Source: Prevotella sp. (GTDB lineage: Bacteria > Bacteroidota > Bacteroidia > Bacteroidales > Bacteroidaceae). Taken from it: DNA of 64,000 bases. Location: NCBI GenBank assembly GCA_017402445.1, contig JAFPME010000002.1, positions 1 to 64,000 of the forward strand, read 5' to 3'. This document shows positions 34,328-44,597 of this stretch, in pieces. The notes under the pieces were generated by a model. It was given only the letters and a program-made list of their open reading frames with translations, was not told the DNA's origin and did not search any database. How positions within the stretch are numbered: the first letter of the stretch is position 1; every line of letters starts with the position of its first letter. Position numbers and translations under genes: made by a program.

Positions 34328-35500
34328 TCATTCGAAGGCATTGATCGCTCGGACAATCGTCTTTGCTTCGTCGAGGGAGAGTACCGGACTGATGGGAATG
34401 CTGAGTTCCTGACGGTGAATGCGCTCAGTGACGGGCAAGCTCATGGCGTTCCACTGGCGGTAGCACTCTTGTTTGTGGGGCGGGATTGGATAATGGATCA
34501 GGGTCTGGATGCCCTGCAGGGTCATGTATTCCTGCAGACGGTCGCGTTCAGGACAAAGAATGGGGAAGATGTGGTAGACGTTATTGGCATCGGGCATACG
34601 GCGAGGCAGGTTGACGAGCGGATGGCTGATGTTGTCGTAGTAGTAGGCTGCAATCTGCTGACGATGTGCGTTGTCTTCGTCGAGATGCTTTAGTTTTACG
34701 TCAAGAACGGCGGCCTGCAGTTCGTCAAGGCGGCTGTTGCGACCTCTGTACTTGAAGACATACTTCCGTTGCGAGCCATAGTTGGCCAAAGCACGGATGG
34801 TGTCGGCCAGCTCCTTGTCGTCGGTTGTCACGGCTCCTGCGTCACCTAATGCGCCAAGGTTCTTTCCCGGGTAGAAGCTGTGGCCTGCGGCATCGCCGAG
34901 TGAACCAGTACGACGAGGGATGGGGACGTCTGCCCCCCGAGCCCCCGAGGAGGATGTTTGGTTCTCCAAGGACCCGACAGGTGTGTTTGGGAGAGCATAG
35001 CATCCGTGGGCCTGAGCGTTGTCTTCAACTAACTTGAGGTTGTACTGACGACAGAGAGCCCCGATTCTTTCCGTGTATGCGCAGCGTCCGTAGAGATGTA
35101 CTATAAGAATAGAACGCGTGCGCGAGGTGATGGCTTGTTCGATAAGACTGTCGTCCATCTCGAGCGTCGTCAGGTCGGGCTCCACGAGCACGGGCTTCAG
35201 TCCGTTCTCGGTCAGTGCGAGGATAGAAGCGATATAGGTATTGGCCGGAACGATGACCTCGTCGCCAGGTTTCATGAAACCCATCTCGATGTAGGCACGA
35301 TAGATCCAAATGAGGGCATCCAGCCCGTTAGCCACTCCCACGCAGTACCTTGTGCCGATATACTGTGCGTAATGTTCCTCGAAGGCTGCATTCTCGCTGC
35401 CTTGCAGATACCATCCGGAATCGACGACACGTGCTACGGCCTCATGTATCTCGTCGGCATGGAGTAGTGTAACGGCTTTTAAATCCAAGAACTTAATCAT
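34328..35500 (-). CDS. DegT/DnrJ/EryC1/StrS sugar aminotransferase with in-frame insert
   Basis: A 390-residue PLP enzyme that aminates a nucleotide 3- or 4-keto sugar. Motifs: [28 protein letters not shown], and the Lys-containing [17 protein letters not shown], then [12 protein letters not shown]. Between the AQAHG block and [13 protein letters not shown], where homologues usually have about 8 residues, this protein has about 30, with the segment [13 protein letters not shown] encoded by GC-rich DNA (34905-34990) reminiscent of the GC-rich intergenic tracts in this genome. The reading frame and Schiff-base Lys are kept, so the enzyme may still work. Overlaps the preceding glycosyltransferase gene by 4 bases. 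Confidence 0.85.
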   Translation of the reverse strand: MIKFLDLKAVTLLHADEIHEAVARVVDSGWYLQGSENAAFEEHYAQYIGTRYCVGVANGLDALIWIYRAYIEMGFMKPGDEVIVPANTYIASILALTENGLKPVLVEPDLTTLEMDDSLIEQAITSRTRSILIVHLYGRCAYTERIGALCRQYNLKLVEDNAQAHGCYALPNTPVGSLENQTSSSGARGADVPIPRRTGSLGDAAGHSFYPGKNLGALGDAGAVTTDDKELADTIRALANYGSQRKYVFKYRGRNSRLDELQAAVLDVKLKHLDEDNAHRQQIAAYYYDNISHPLVNLPRRMPDANNVYHIFPILCPERDRLQEYMTLQGIQTLIHYPIPPHKQECYRQWNAMSLPVTERIHRQELSIPISPVLSLDEAKTIVRAINAFE

Positions 35501-36744
35501 GGTCGTATGTTTGATGGTGAGGTTCTCTCCATGAGGACGTGTCTGTAGAGGTCCATGTACTCGTTATAGCGCTCTTGCTGATCGAAGCGTCCGACAACCG
35601 ACTTCCGACATTCGTCCCGAACAACGGCCCTGTTGGCGTTGCACAGATGCTCTATAGCAGCAACAGCGGCCTCCATATCTCCTTGCTCCACCACGCAGCC
35701 ATTACGGTCGTTGACGGCTTCCGGACATCCACCCGTGCGGTAAGTAACAACAGGCGTTCCGCAAGCCAGTGCTTCAAGGTTTGTTGTCGGGAAATTATCT
35801 TCCCATGTAGGATTGAAGAAAACAGAAGCCGCATTGTAGAGACGGGCCAGCTCGCCGACGTCATCGGTACGCTGGATCCCGATGACTCCCGACGGAAGGG
35901 CATTCACTTGCTTTTTGTTCAGTCCTACGAGAACGATGGAGAAGCTGTCGGCAAGAAGTTGTCGCAGGCGGTAGAAGTCATTGATGCCTTTCTGCTTGTA
36001 CCACTTCGAGGCGACGCCAAGGACGATATGTCTGTCAGAAGGAACCCCATATTTGTGCAGCACCTCTTTACTGTCAGGCAGAATGCAGAAACGCGACATG
36101 TCAATGCCATTGTAAATTAGCTGCCGGCGCAGAGTTTTCATGAATGACTCTGACACCATATTGTCCAACCACTGGCTTACGGTGACGATGGTCGTTCTTG
36201 GAACAGACAGGAAAGCTTTACGTTTGTGTTCGTAGTTCTTCGCAGAGGCATCGAGCAACAGACTCTGCGGATACTCCCTTTTCAGCGGACAGTGGTGGCA
36301 CTTTGTCTTCCACCGTTCACAGCCGACGGTCATGAAGTGAGCACAATGACCCGTGAACGCCCAACAATCATGAAGTGTCCACACGACAGGGATGCCTGCG
36401 TCCGAGAGGAATTGGAACAACAACGGATAGTTCAAGTAGTATCCGTGGATGTTATGAAGATGTATGATGTCGGGATTAAGCCCCTGAATATAGCCGATCA
36501 GCTTTTGTGTAGCCCGGCGTGAATGCAATCCATGACTGTCAGTCAATCGTGTGGCTGCTACATGAAGATACTCGTCGGTCATGCTGCCGATTCTGAAGAG
36601 ATGAGACTGACTGGCGTTTGCCCATCGTCCGTATGCGATATGGCTCTCCCACCCCTGGCTGATGGCCAGCTGTCCGATACCTTCTGCGATTCTCCCGTGC
36701 GATCCCCAGTTGGCAGTTATGTTGATTTGTAATAGTTTTGGCAT
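35497..36744 (-). CDS. Glycosyltransferase family 4 (WcaC/colanic type)
   Basis: A 415-residue cytoplasmic GT-B glycosyltransferase. The N-terminal half has [18 protein letters not shown] and [15 protein letters not shown], then a Cys-rich segment ([26 protein letters not shown]) typical of this subgroup. The C-terminal half has the GT4 site [32 protein letters not shown]. It would transfer a sugar from a nucleotide donor onto the lipid-linked repeat unit. Start ATG 36744 overlaps the deacetylase stop (ATGA) and is preferred to a start six codons upstream. Confidence 0.88.
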   Translation of the reverse strand: MPKLLQINITANWGSHGRIAEGIGQLAISQGWESHIAYGRWANASQSHLFRIGSMTDEYLHVAATRLTDSHGLHSRRATQKLIGYIQGLNPDIIHLHNIHGYYLNYPLLFQFLSDAGIPVVWTLHDCWAFTGHCAHFMTVGCERWKTKCHHCPLKREYPQSLLLDASAKNYEHKRKAFLSVPRTTIVTVSQWLDNMVSESFMKTLRRQLIYNGIDMSRFCILPDSKEVLHKYGVPSDRHIVLGVASKWYKQKGINDFYRLRQLLADSFSIVLVGLNKKQVNALPSGVIGIQRTDDVGELARLYNAASVFFNPTWEDNFPTTNLEALACGTPVVTYRTGGCPEAVNDRNGCVVEQGDMEAAVAAIEHLCNANRAVVRDECRKSVVGRFDQQERYNEYMDLYRHVLMERTSPSNIRP

Positions 36745-37523
36745 CAATATGATTTGTTGCAACTGAGGAAATAGCTCACGTGCCGATAGGGCCAGAAGGG
36801 CTCGAAGTGTCGTCGGTTGATGACACGGCCGCCGAATGAGAAATAGTTCTTGTAGTCAGACTGTGAAAACACATATTTATATTGTCGGCAGGCAATGTCG
36901 ATGGCCTTCAGATTGGCATGCTCGAGTTTACCATACGGGAAAGCAAAATAGTCGCAAGGTTTCTGCAGATGCTCTTCGATGACGCGTCGGCATGTGTCAA
37001 TCTGATCGTGAAGGGTTTGCTCGTCGTCGGTATTCACCATGTAATGGTCCATGGTATGTGCAGCAATGATGTGACCGCGCGCCGAAAGATCGACCAGATG
37101 TTTCCACCGCATGGGTTGCTTGCCGGGCGTAAGCACGATGTCGTTGTTGAAATGATGGATATATGCGTCGTCACCCTCAACGTAGTTCGGATTGACGAAA
37201 AACATGGCGTTAACACCCCGTTTCTCCAATAGGGGGGCGAAATAATCGTAGCACTCGGTGAACCCGTCGTCGAAAGTGAAAGCGACAAGCGGCCGGTCGG
37301 GGTGCTCATGCTTCATAATCATTTGCACGGCTTCCTCAATACGGATAAATTTTACGTTTTCGGCCAGTCGGTCGAGCAAGCGGTCGAATGTCTCCGGTTC
37401 TGGTTCCCCCTGCGTACGGTGCCCGTTCAAGATATGAATGCCGTTGGCAGGACGTGCACAGAGTCCGAGAAGGTTCAAGACTTGATGACGCAGGATCGTC
37501 CTTGCTTGCATATAGGTGTTCAT
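36744..37523 (-). CDS. Polysaccharide deacetylase (NodB homology, CE4)
   Basis: A 259-residue protein with the NodB motifs FTFDDGFTECYD (catalytic Asp-Asp), HTMDH (metal-binding HxxxH) and FAFPYGK. There is no signal peptide, so it may act in the cytoplasm or at the membrane on precursor sugars rather than on finished polymer. Within the capsule operon it would remove N- or O-acetyl groups from a repeat-unit sugar; the substrate is not known. It sits between two glycosyltransferase genes. Confidence 0.88.
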   Translation of the reverse strand: MNTYMQARTILRHQVLNLLGLCARPANGIHILNGHRTQGEPEPETFDRLLDRLAENVKFIRIEEAVQMIMKHEHPDRPLVAFTFDDGFTECYDYFAPLLEKRGVNAMFFVNPNYVEGDDAYIHHFNNDIVLTPGKQPMRWKHLVDLSARGHIIAAHTMDHYMVNTDDEQTLHDQIDTCRRVIEEHLQKPCDYFAFPYGKLEHANLKAIDIACRQYKYVFSQSDYKNYFSFGGRVINRRHFEPFWPYRHVSYFLSCNKSY

Positions 37524-37542
37524 GGGCGTTGATAACTTTATA

Positions 37543-38628
37543 TCAGTGTTTGCTACGGTGGGCGTACTCTATGGCATCGAGGATTCCCTGAGCCATCAGT
37601 TTCGGGGTGGCATAGGACTCGTAAAAGTTGCGTGCATTGCGTCCCATGGTGAGCATCAGGTCCGGTCGGCGGGCTGCTTTCAGGATGATTTCCTCCAACT
37701 CGTGTTCTTGATTATAAAAGAACCCGTTGTAACCGTCTTTGATGTTCAGGCGTTCGCCTCCGGTAATGGCATCGGTGCGCGTCACGAAGGGTACACCATA
37801 GCCCATGCTCTTCAGCACCGAGAGGCCGGCTTGATCGGGAGAGACACAAACAAGTGCCCGCGCGAACATGCCACGCAGCTTTTCCTCATCATAGATAGCG
37901 CCGTGGAAAGCGATTCTTAGGCCTTGTCCTTCTTCAGCAACAAGTTTATTCAGATAGTCCATCTGGTCGCCGTTTCCAACAATGTCGAGCGTCGGCATCT
38001 GTAGGTCTGGCTGCTTCTTCGCCACATTGAGATAGGAACGGATCAGCTCTTCTACCTTTTTCTCCTTATAAAGAGTTCCGACAAACAAGATGGATGTGCG
38101 CGGCAAATTCCAATCTATGGGTGTCTCGTTCACCTGAACGGTGTTATGGGCGACGAAGAACTTCTCACGTGGCAGCTTGTCCGTCAGCCAACAGGAGATG
38201 GGTTCTTCCATATAGAACACGATAGCATCCGATTTCCGGAACTCATAGTCCATGACATGATAATAGAGTCCCTCTTGCTTGAAAGGCAAAACATAGCGTC
38301 GCTTGTAGGAAGCACGCACGCCGATGGTCCAAGGAATAGTCTTGTTCCCATGTTTGAAGAGAGGGACGAGATAATAGCTAAGACACATCGGATTCGGATC
38401 GAACACAACCGTGTCGAACTGAGAACGCAACCTGCGCAGGTCTTTCACGAAAATGAAGCGGCTGATACGGAAGAAATCCAGCTTCGTCTTCTTGTATTTC
38501 ACGGGGCCTTGGCTGACATCTCTGAGAAAGTAGCCAACGGTCAGGTCTACGTGTTCGGCTATAATATCGTAGATTGGCGAATTATAACCGGTTATTTCGT
38601 GCTGTAGAATGAGGACTTTTCTTTTCAT
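37543..38628 (-). CDS. Glycosyltransferase family 4
   Basis: A 361-residue GT-B enzyme. The family signature lies in the C-terminal half: [35 protein letters not shown], and [29 protein letters not shown], followed by a typical end ([25 protein letters not shown]). Its start overlaps the wecB stop by 4 bases. It would add one sugar to the growing repeat unit; neither donor nor linkage can be told from sequence. Confidence 0.88.
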   Translation of the reverse strand: MKRKVLILQHEITGYNSPIYDIIAEHVDLTVGYFLRDVSQGPVKYKKTKLDFFRISRFIFVKDLRRLRSQFDTVVFDPNPMCLSYYLVPLFKHGNKTIPWTIGVRASYKRRYVLPFKQEGLYYHVMDYEFRKSDAIVFYMEEPISCWLTDKLPREKFFVAHNTVQVNETPIDWNLPRTSILFVGTLYKEKKVEELIRSYLNVAKKQPDLQMPTLDIVGNGDQMDYLNKLVAEEGQGLRIAFHGAIYDEEKLRGMFARALVCVSPDQAGLSVLKSMGYGVPFVTRTDAITGGERLNIKDGYNGFFYNQEHELEEIILKAARRPDLMLTMGRNARNFYESYATPKLMAQGILDAIEYAHRSKH

Positions 38629-39776
38629 TTCAGTGCTTGAACGATTCTTCGGCAGGCCTGTCCGTCGCCGTAAGGATTGACGGCCTTGCTCATCTGCTGG
38701 TACACTTCGGTATTGTCGAGCAGGGTTGACACGTTGCCGACGATGGCGCCAAAGTCGGTTCCGACCAGCTTCACCGTGCCTGCATCGAGGGCTTCAGGGC
38801 GTTCGGTGGTATTGCGCATCACAAGAACAGGTTTCCCGAGCCCAGGTGCCTCCTCCTGTATGCCTCCACTGTCGGTGAGTACGAGCGTGGACTTCTCCAT
38901 GAGAAATACAAAACTGAGGTACTCCAGAGGTTCTATGAAGAACATGTTGCGCAGATGGCTGAGGTCGTTGCCGAAGACTTCGTGTATTGGACGGCGCACA
39001 TTGGGGTTGAGGTGCATGGGATAGACGAAGTCGACATCGGGATATTGTTCGCTGAGCGCTTTGATTGCTTTGCAAATGCGAATGAAGCCATCGCCAAAAT
39101 TCTCGCGCCGGTGACCAGTGATGAGCACCAATCGTCGGCCGTTTTTGAGGCGGAGGGTGTCGTAACCAGACTCTCGCAAGGTTTCAATCAGGCTGTTGTT
39201 GAGCTCAGGAGTGGTTTTGATTCTGCCCACGACCCAGTAGAGAGCATCGATGACTGTATTGCCTGTGACGATGATTTTCCGTTCGTCAACATGCTCCTTC
39301 AACAGGTTCTCGCGACTCAGGTTCGTTGGTGCGAAGTCGTAAGTGGCTATGCGACTGGTCAGTTGACGGTTCATCTCTTCAGGCCACGGACTGTAGATGT
39401 CGTTCGTCCGCAATCCTGCTTCGACATGACCGACGGGTATTTGCTGATAGAAAGCAGCGAGGGCGGCAGCCGTACTCGTGGTAGTATCGCCATGAACAAG
39501 AACGACATCAGGCCGTACCTGTTGCAATACATTGCGCATGCCGAGCAGCACTTTCGCCGTGATGTCGTAGAGGTCCTGACCCTGTTTCATGATGTTCAGG
39601 TCGTAATCGGGCACAAGACTGAATATCTGCAGCACCTGATCGAGCATCTCGCGATGCTGCCCCGTCACGCAGACAAGCGTCTGAAACAGGTCAGGATGAC
39701 GCTGCAGCTCTTTCACCAGCGGTGCCATTTTGATGGCTTCAGGCCTTGTGCCGAAGACGAGCAAGACTTTCTTCAT
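38625..39776 (-). CDS. wecB: UDP-N-acetylglucosamine 2-epimerase (non-hydrolysing)
   Basis: A 383-residue enzyme that interconverts UDP-GlcNAc and UDP-ManNAc. It has all the family blocks: [64 protein letters not shown], and [26 protein letters not shown]. Length is standard. Its product feeds the dehydrogenase encoded 6 bases upstream, giving UDP-ManNAcA for the polysaccharide. Confidence 0.96.
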   Translation of the reverse strand: MKKVLLVFGTRPEAIKMAPLVKELQRHPDLFQTLVCVTGQHREMLDQVLQIFSLVPDYDLNIMKQGQDLYDITAKVLLGMRNVLQQVRPDVVLVHGDTTTSTAAALAAFYQQIPVGHVEAGLRTNDIYSPWPEEMNRQLTSRIATYDFAPTNLSRENLLKEHVDERKIIVTGNTVIDALYWVVGRIKTTPELNNSLIETLRESGYDTLRLKNGRRLVLITGHRRENFGDGFIRICKAIKALSEQYPDVDFVYPMHLNPNVRRPIHEVFGNDLSHLRNMFFIEPLEYLSFVFLMEKSTLVLTDSGGIQEEAPGLGKPVLVMRNTTERPEALDAGTVKLVGTDFGAIVGNVSTLLDNTEVYQQMSKAVNPYGDGQACRRIVQALK

Positions 39777-39782
39777 CTGTGT

Positions 39783-40988
39783 TTATCTTTTAAAAATGCC
39801 ACAAAAATCAAGAATCACCTTGTCATCACTCCACTCAAGCGTCTTGAAAACATCGTGGGCAGTGAGAAAAACGACTATATCAGCTCTCTGATAGGCCTCC
39901 TGATAGTCGGTCAATTTAAAAACGTTGTGCGTTACAATGTTCGGTTCGACAACGAGGATCTCAGCGTTGTTGTAGTTCTGCATCACGCGAGTCGTGATGA
40001 ATTTGGCCGGTGACTCACGTAAATCGTCAATATTCGGTTTGAAAGCCAGTCCCATCATGGCAACAACAGGCTTCCGGTTGTTGTGGAGTTCAAACTGCAG
40101 CATGGCATTCTTCACCTTTTCGGCACACCATTCAGCCTTATGGTTGTTCACCTTGCGTGCTGTCGAAATAAGCTGAGACTCTTTCGGGAACTCACTGGCA
40201 ATGAAATAGGGATCAACGGCGATGCAATGCCCCCCAACTCCACAGCCCGGCTGCAGGATGTTCACACGCGGATGCTTGTTGGCCAGACTGATGAGTTCCC
40301 ACACGTTGATACCGGCTTTGTCGCAGATAAGGCTCAGTTCGTTGGCAAAAGCTATCTGTGCGTCGCGGCTGGCGTTTTCGGTCAGCTTGCACATCTCAGC
40401 CGTCCGGCAGTTCGTTTCGTGCAGTGTTCCCTTGACGAACAGTGCGTAGAACTCTTTTGCCCGGCGTGTTGAAGCCTCGTCTATGCCTCCGATAACGCGA
40501 TCGTTGTGTACGAGCTCATGGATGACGTTGCCGGGAAGCACACGTTCCGGACAATAAGCCACGTGTATATTGCCCTTCAGTTCAGGCCGCAATTCGTAAA
40601 TCAGGGCAGCCATCTTGTCGGTTGTCCCAACGGGAGAAGTTGATTCGATGATAAACAAATCGCCCTCCTTCAGCAAAGGAACGACCATTCGTGTTGCCGA
40701 TTCGACAAATGATATATCCGGTTGATGATCACCCTTGAACGGTGTTGGGACGACCATTAAGTAGACATCGCTCTGTTCGGGCTTCGAAATTGCCTTCAGG
40801 CGTCCGGCTTTCACCACTTCCTGCAAAATCTGCTGTAGTCCAGGTTCAACGATGTGCAGCTCACCTCGATTGGTTTTTTCTACCACTTTGGGATTGATAT
40901 CGACACCGACCACCTCAACACCATGCTTTGCAGCTATGATAGCAGTCGGCAAACCGATATAGCCCAATCCCATGAAACATGCTTTCAT
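39783..40988 (-). CDS. wecC: UDP-N-acetyl-D-mannosamine dehydrogenase
   Basis: A 401-residue NAD-dependent nucleotide-sugar dehydrogenase: Rossmann start MGLGYIGLPTAIIAA, STSPVGTTDKM, the central block CRTAEMCKLTENASRDAQIAFANEL split by its helix, and the catalytic-Cys site NILQPGCGVGGHCIAVDPYF, then a second Rossmann domain. Oxidises UDP-ManNAc to UDP-ManNAcA. Paired with wecB. Confidence 0.95.
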   Translation of the reverse strand: MKACFMGLGYIGLPTAIIAAKHGVEVVGVDINPKVVEKTNRGELHIVEPGLQQILQEVVKAGRLKAISKPEQSDVYLMVVPTPFKGDHQPDISFVESATRMVVPLLKEGDLFIIESTSPVGTTDKMAALIYELRPELKGNIHVAYCPERVLPGNVIHELVHNDRVIGGIDEASTRRAKEFYALFVKGTLHETNCRTAEMCKLTENASRDAQIAFANELSLICDKAGINVWELISLANKHPRVNILQPGCGVGGHCIAVDPYFIASEFPKESQLISTARKVNNHKAEWCAEKVKNAMLQFELHNNRKPVVAMMGLAFKPNIDDLRESPAKFITTRVMQNYNNAEILVVEPNIVTHNVFKLTDYQEAYQRADIVVFLTAHDVFKTLEWSDDKVILDFCGIFKR

Positions 40989-41011
40989 ATTCTTAATCTC
41001 TTATTGTATCC

Positions 41012-42352
41012 TTATAATAAATGATAAACTCTCACCGCCAGGATGACATAGCAGAGTGCTACGCAGGAACCTGACAACAGCCATTCCTTGAGACTTAGCG
41101 TCATTCCGGAATTCTTCTTAACATTGAAGAACAAAAGGAAGCGTACAGTCGTGTAAAGAACGACGTACACCATCAGCACACGATAGATATTCGTGGTCGT
41201 CTCACAGGCAACGATCATGCCCCCCAATCCGACAATCACGCAAACAAGGTCAAATACAAAACGCGTCTTTTGCTTGTCGATGACCCGGTAGATGGGAAGA
41301 ACAGACTCTGTAAGCACGATGGGAACCGACATCATCGACAGGCATAATGCGAAATTACCTGCTACTTCCCACTTTTCGCCAAGATACCACTCGATGAACC
41401 GATCGCCACCAAGAACAACAAACGTGATAGGTATCAACGAGAGAAAGAAGGTAATCTTGACTACTTTTTTCGTTACGGAAGCAATCTGTCCCTGCTCTTT
41501 TGCCACAGAAATCTCCTTGTAATAAACCTTGCTCATAGCTGATCCGACCATGGATATGGGCAGTACCATAAACTGAAAAATGATGGAATAGCAGCCTATT
41601 ATGCTCTTTGGGAAGTAAAGCGACAGGATAATCAGCGCCATGTTGACCATTGCAGCCTCAAGCACGATGCCTGGTGCATCGAACATCGGGAAATTACGAT
41701 ATTTCCGTATCATCTGCCTGATTTCCGACAACGAAGGACGACTGCGATAGATGACAGGAATCTGGCGGCGCAAACCGACAAGATAGGTGATGACCGACGA
41801 CAATTGTGCCAATACATTACCCAGTATCAGTCCGTTCAGACTCTTCACCATACTCAGCAGAATCCTGAAGAAAGCCTGACTCAGACCCTGTGTGATGTTG
41901 GCAACGGCCATCAACGAGTATTTCTCATAGCGGTTAGACAGATTGTAGAACAACTGATTGAATGCAGTAATAACAAGCAGAACAATCAGCAAGGGCAGGC
42001 TTGGGAAATTTACGAAGAATTCGATGTCGAGGTCTCTTCCTACAATAAACACGAATGTGGTCAGCACGATAATGAACAACGCAACAGCCAGACACATCCA
42101 GCAAAGAGCTGGCAGTTCACGCTGGTTGCGCGTCTTTACGATGGTGTTCTCGTAAGAAAGGAAGAGTACGGCATTGATAATCATGAATGCACTGGAGAAC
42201 AATCCCCATTCGCCATAGCATTCTGTTGAGTACAGACGTGACAGTATCGGTGTAACTATTATAGGCAATAGATACATCAGCACGTTGCTCGAAGAAAGCT
42301 TCAGCGTATTCTTGACAAGCGGCATCTTCAATATATTCTGCAAAAATCGCAT
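41012..42352 (-). CDS. wzx: Wzx-type polysaccharide flippase
   Basis: A 446-residue inner-membrane protein with about 12-14 helices of the MOP superfamily (Polysacc_synt): KLSSSNVLMYLLPIIVTPILSRLYSTECYGEWGLFSS near the start. It would flip undecaprenyl-linked repeat units to the periplasm. Symbol by function and context; similarity between members is low. Starts 6 bases after the acetyltransferase gene. Confidence 0.88.
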   Translation of the reverse strand: MRFLQNILKMPLVKNTLKLSSSNVLMYLLPIIVTPILSRLYSTECYGEWGLFSSAFMIINAVLFLSYENTIVKTRNQRELPALCWMCLAVALFIIVLTTFVFIVGRDLDIEFFVNFPSLPLLIVLLVITAFNQLFYNLSNRYEKYSLMAVANITQGLSQAFFRILLSMVKSLNGLILGNVLAQLSSVITYLVGLRRQIPVIYRSRPSLSEIRQMIRKYRNFPMFDAPGIVLEAAMVNMALIILSLYFPKSIIGCYSIIFQFMVLPISMVGSAMSKVYYKEISVAKEQGQIASVTKKVVKITFFLSLIPITFVVLGGDRFIEWYLGEKWEVAGNFALCLSMMSVPIVLTESVLPIYRVIDKQKTRFVFDLVCVIVGLGGMIVACETTTNIYRVLMVYVVLYTTVRFLLFFNVKKNSGMTLSLKEWLLSGSCVALCYVILAVRVYHLL

Positions 42353-42358
42353 TCCTTT

Positions 42359-43264
42359 TTATCCAAATGAGTAGTTCTTGGGCGAGGGCACGTAGTACAT
42401 GGTGACACCCCGGCGCCCCAATTCAACCATTCTGTCGAGACATTGCCCCGCATGCAACATCTTGACTTCGAGGTTTGACAGCCGACGGATTTGCCAGTCT
42501 TTGTCGGTGAAGTAGCGGGTCACCCTTCCCTCACGCAAGCGCTTCTCGCTGTCGGAGTTATAATCCTCGTATTGGCACACACGACGGTTCTCATCGTAAT
42601 ACAGCCATGTTCGTTTTTCCGAGAAGAACTGCGCCCAATACGGGTGTTCATACTGTAGACGACTCTCGGTGCAGTGCTCGAACGTCCCGATATAACAGTG
42701 CGGCATGCCCAAATCGCAGACAAGACCATTCATGCTGCATAGCCTTCCCCATGGTGAATCCACGTCCCAGCAGTCGTGGCAACGATGGTGGTCACGGCAG
42801 AGGAAATCAGCATTCTTGCCAATGGCACATACCGAATGACGTACGTTGATGCTGCGAACGACACCGGGATAGCGTCGGAACGTCTCAGCCAAGTAGCCTG
42901 CTTCCGTAGGATCCTTTTCCTTATCGAAAACATAGCCTGGTTCGAAAGCCTTCTTCACTGGCGGAAAGGCAGGCATCATCAGCGTGCCCTCAGGACCGAG
43001 TGCCCTCAGAATCTTTTCTATCAGCTCGCGGGCTGTCCCCTTGTAGTTGTAGAATTCCTTCATGGAAGAATGGATGCACACGGTGCTTCCTTCCTTCATC
43101 CCCATCTCTTGCATCAGCGCAACGATGTCGTCAGCCGTATATTTCTGATGATACACAAGCTTCCCGATTCTTTTCTTGATGTTTTTCTTCATCAAGGAGA
43201 TGTCCTTGATGCCAAAGAGGCGCTTCACAAGGCGTCCTGTCGTAGTGTAGAGACTATACTTCAT
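42359..43264 (-). CDS. AAC(3)-like acetyltransferase in a capsule operon
   Basis: A 301-residue enzyme with the aminoglycoside 3-N-acetyltransferase fold: CIHSSMKEF, ALGPEGTLMMPAFPP, RRYPGVVRSINVRHSVCAIGKNADFLC, SPWGRLCSMNGLVCDLG. Its place between a polymerase and a flippase gene, overlapping the former by 11 bases, points to acetylation of an amino sugar in the repeat unit rather than drug resistance; homologues are common in polysaccharide clusters. The C-terminal third (about 230-301) is less conserved. Cys-rich segment DHHRCHDCWDVD is noteworthy. Confidence 0.8.
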   Translation of the reverse strand: MKYSLYTTTGRLVKRLFGIKDISLMKKNIKKRIGKLVYHQKYTADDIVALMQEMGMKEGSTVCIHSSMKEFYNYKGTARELIEKILRALGPEGTLMMPAFPPVKKAFEPGYVFDKEKDPTEAGYLAETFRRYPGVVRSINVRHSVCAIGKNADFLCRDHHRCHDCWDVDSPWGRLCSMNGLVCDLGMPHCYIGTFEHCTESRLQYEHPYWAQFFSEKRTWLYYDENRRVCQYEDYNSDSEKRLREGRVTRYFTDKDWQIRRLSNLEVKMLHAGQCLDRMVELGRRGVTMYYVPSPKNYSFG

Positions 43265-44597
43265 AGGCAGGAACGGGTTGGTCGGTGGTCTTTGAGAAGC
43301 GTAACAGCAGCAGACATAGGAAAAAGCCGCAAGAGAGAATGGTCGTGAACAGCGACACGTTGGTCACGGCCATGACGGTTCCCGTCAGCGTAGCCATGAC
43401 AAACGGCATTTCATGGTTGTTCGACAACCTGTTCACATATACCAGTATGATGTAGAACAGCACTGCAATCAGGAAGATTCCCGGAATGCCTAAGGCTGCA
43501 AAACCATCGGTAAGCAAGAAGTTGGCGTTGGCATTGGTGTGCACGCCACGACCTCGGTAGATGGTCCACACGGCGTTTCCCAGCGACGGATTGTGGAAGG
43601 GATACATGCCCGTGAAGTAGTTTACGATACCGATATGTGAATAGTATGTGAAGGGATAGCTATTGAAAACAGTGATATAGCCAGATGCGAGCCACCCAGC
43701 AACGCCCAGTGTACGCATGAACAGCACCGTCCCGATGAAGTAGAACAGTTTGTTGTCGATGTACAGGCTGAGCAAGAAGAGTATGAGCACGCCAAAGGTG
43801 ATAATGGGGAACAGCAGCTTGATGCTCTTCATCCGCTTGTAAGCCATCAGATAATAGATGCCATAGACGGCAATCGGCATCAATATGGCACTCTTCGAAC
43901 CCGATGCCATGTAGACCACAAGCGAGCAAAGGCACCCAATGGCCTGCGCCCATAGCTTTTTCTTCATGCACCCGTAGGCAATGAAGAAGGGCGAAAAGAA
44001 GTCGGCTGCCCACATCAGGAAGTAGTTGATGAAGCCATGGCCTCGCGTGAGCTTGTCGTTTTCACTTCGCAGCGAGTAGATATCGCTGAAGGAAACGAAG
44101 CGCAGCCGGTCGCCGAAGAACACGATGAGCACCGCGAGAACGAGGACTCCCAGTATGATGAAATAGTGTATAGAAATGCAGTCCGTGTATTTCTCGCATC
44201 GTTCCTCGCCCAGCTTGTTCCACGAAGCGAGGAAGAAGAGGGTCTGGGCGAAGGTGAAGGCCACCTGATAGACGATGATTGCATTGTAATCCTTGAAGTG
44301 ATACTGCAGCGTGATGACCGTAGGAATGTGTATCAGGATGAAAGTGAGGATTGCGATGAGGTCTGAAGGCACCTTCCGAGCCCTGTAGAAGAGGATAGGG
44401 ATGAAAGCCAGCACGTTGGTCAGTATCTCTTCGTATTCGGTAGAGACAGCGTACTTATATCCGATATAGCCGAACAGCGGGTACAGATACTCCGTATATA
44501 TCACCCTGAAGAGGATGATATACACGATGGTCGAGACGATGCTGACGGCCAGCACGCGCCCGTCCAGTTTCTTTTCCAGCTGTTCACTAAAGTTCAT
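43254..44597 (-). CDS. O-antigen/capsule polymerase-like membrane protein (Wzy type)
   Basis: A 447-residue inner-membrane protein with about 12 helices and a large periplasmic loop near residues 320-375 (SYPFTYYSHIGIVNYFTGMYPFHN, then GRGVHTNANANFLLTDGFAALGIPG), the layout of polysaccharide polymerases. Sequence is too variable for a firm family call, but each capsule operon needs one polymerase and no other candidate is present. Overlaps both neighbours by 11 bases. Confidence 0.78.
   Translation of the reverse strand: MNFSEQLEKKLDGRVLAVSIVSTIVYIILFRVIYTEYLYPLFGYIGYKYAVSTEYEEILTNVLAFIPILFYRARKVPSDLIAILTFILIHIPTVITLQYHFKDYNAIIVYQVAFTFAQTLFFLASWNKLGEERCEKYTDCISIHYFIILGVLVLAVLIVFFGDRLRFVSFSDIYSLRSENDKLTRGHGFINYFLMWAADFFSPFFIAYGCMKKKLWAQAIGCLCSLVVYMASGSKSAILMPIAVYGIYYLMAYKRMKSIKLLFPIITFGVLILFLLSLYIDNKLFYFIGTVLFMRTLGVAGWLASGYITVFNSYPFTYYSHIGIVNYFTGMYPFHNPSLGNAVWTIYRGRGVHTNANANFLLTDGFAALGIPGIFLIAVLFYIILVYVNRLSNNHEMPFVMATLTGTVMAVTNVSLFTTILSCGFFLCLLLLRFSKTTDQPVPAYEV

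Noticed and set aside
42359..43264. Aminoglycoside resistance gene
   Set aside because: Position inside a capsule operon with overlapping start and stop codons argues for a sugar substrate.
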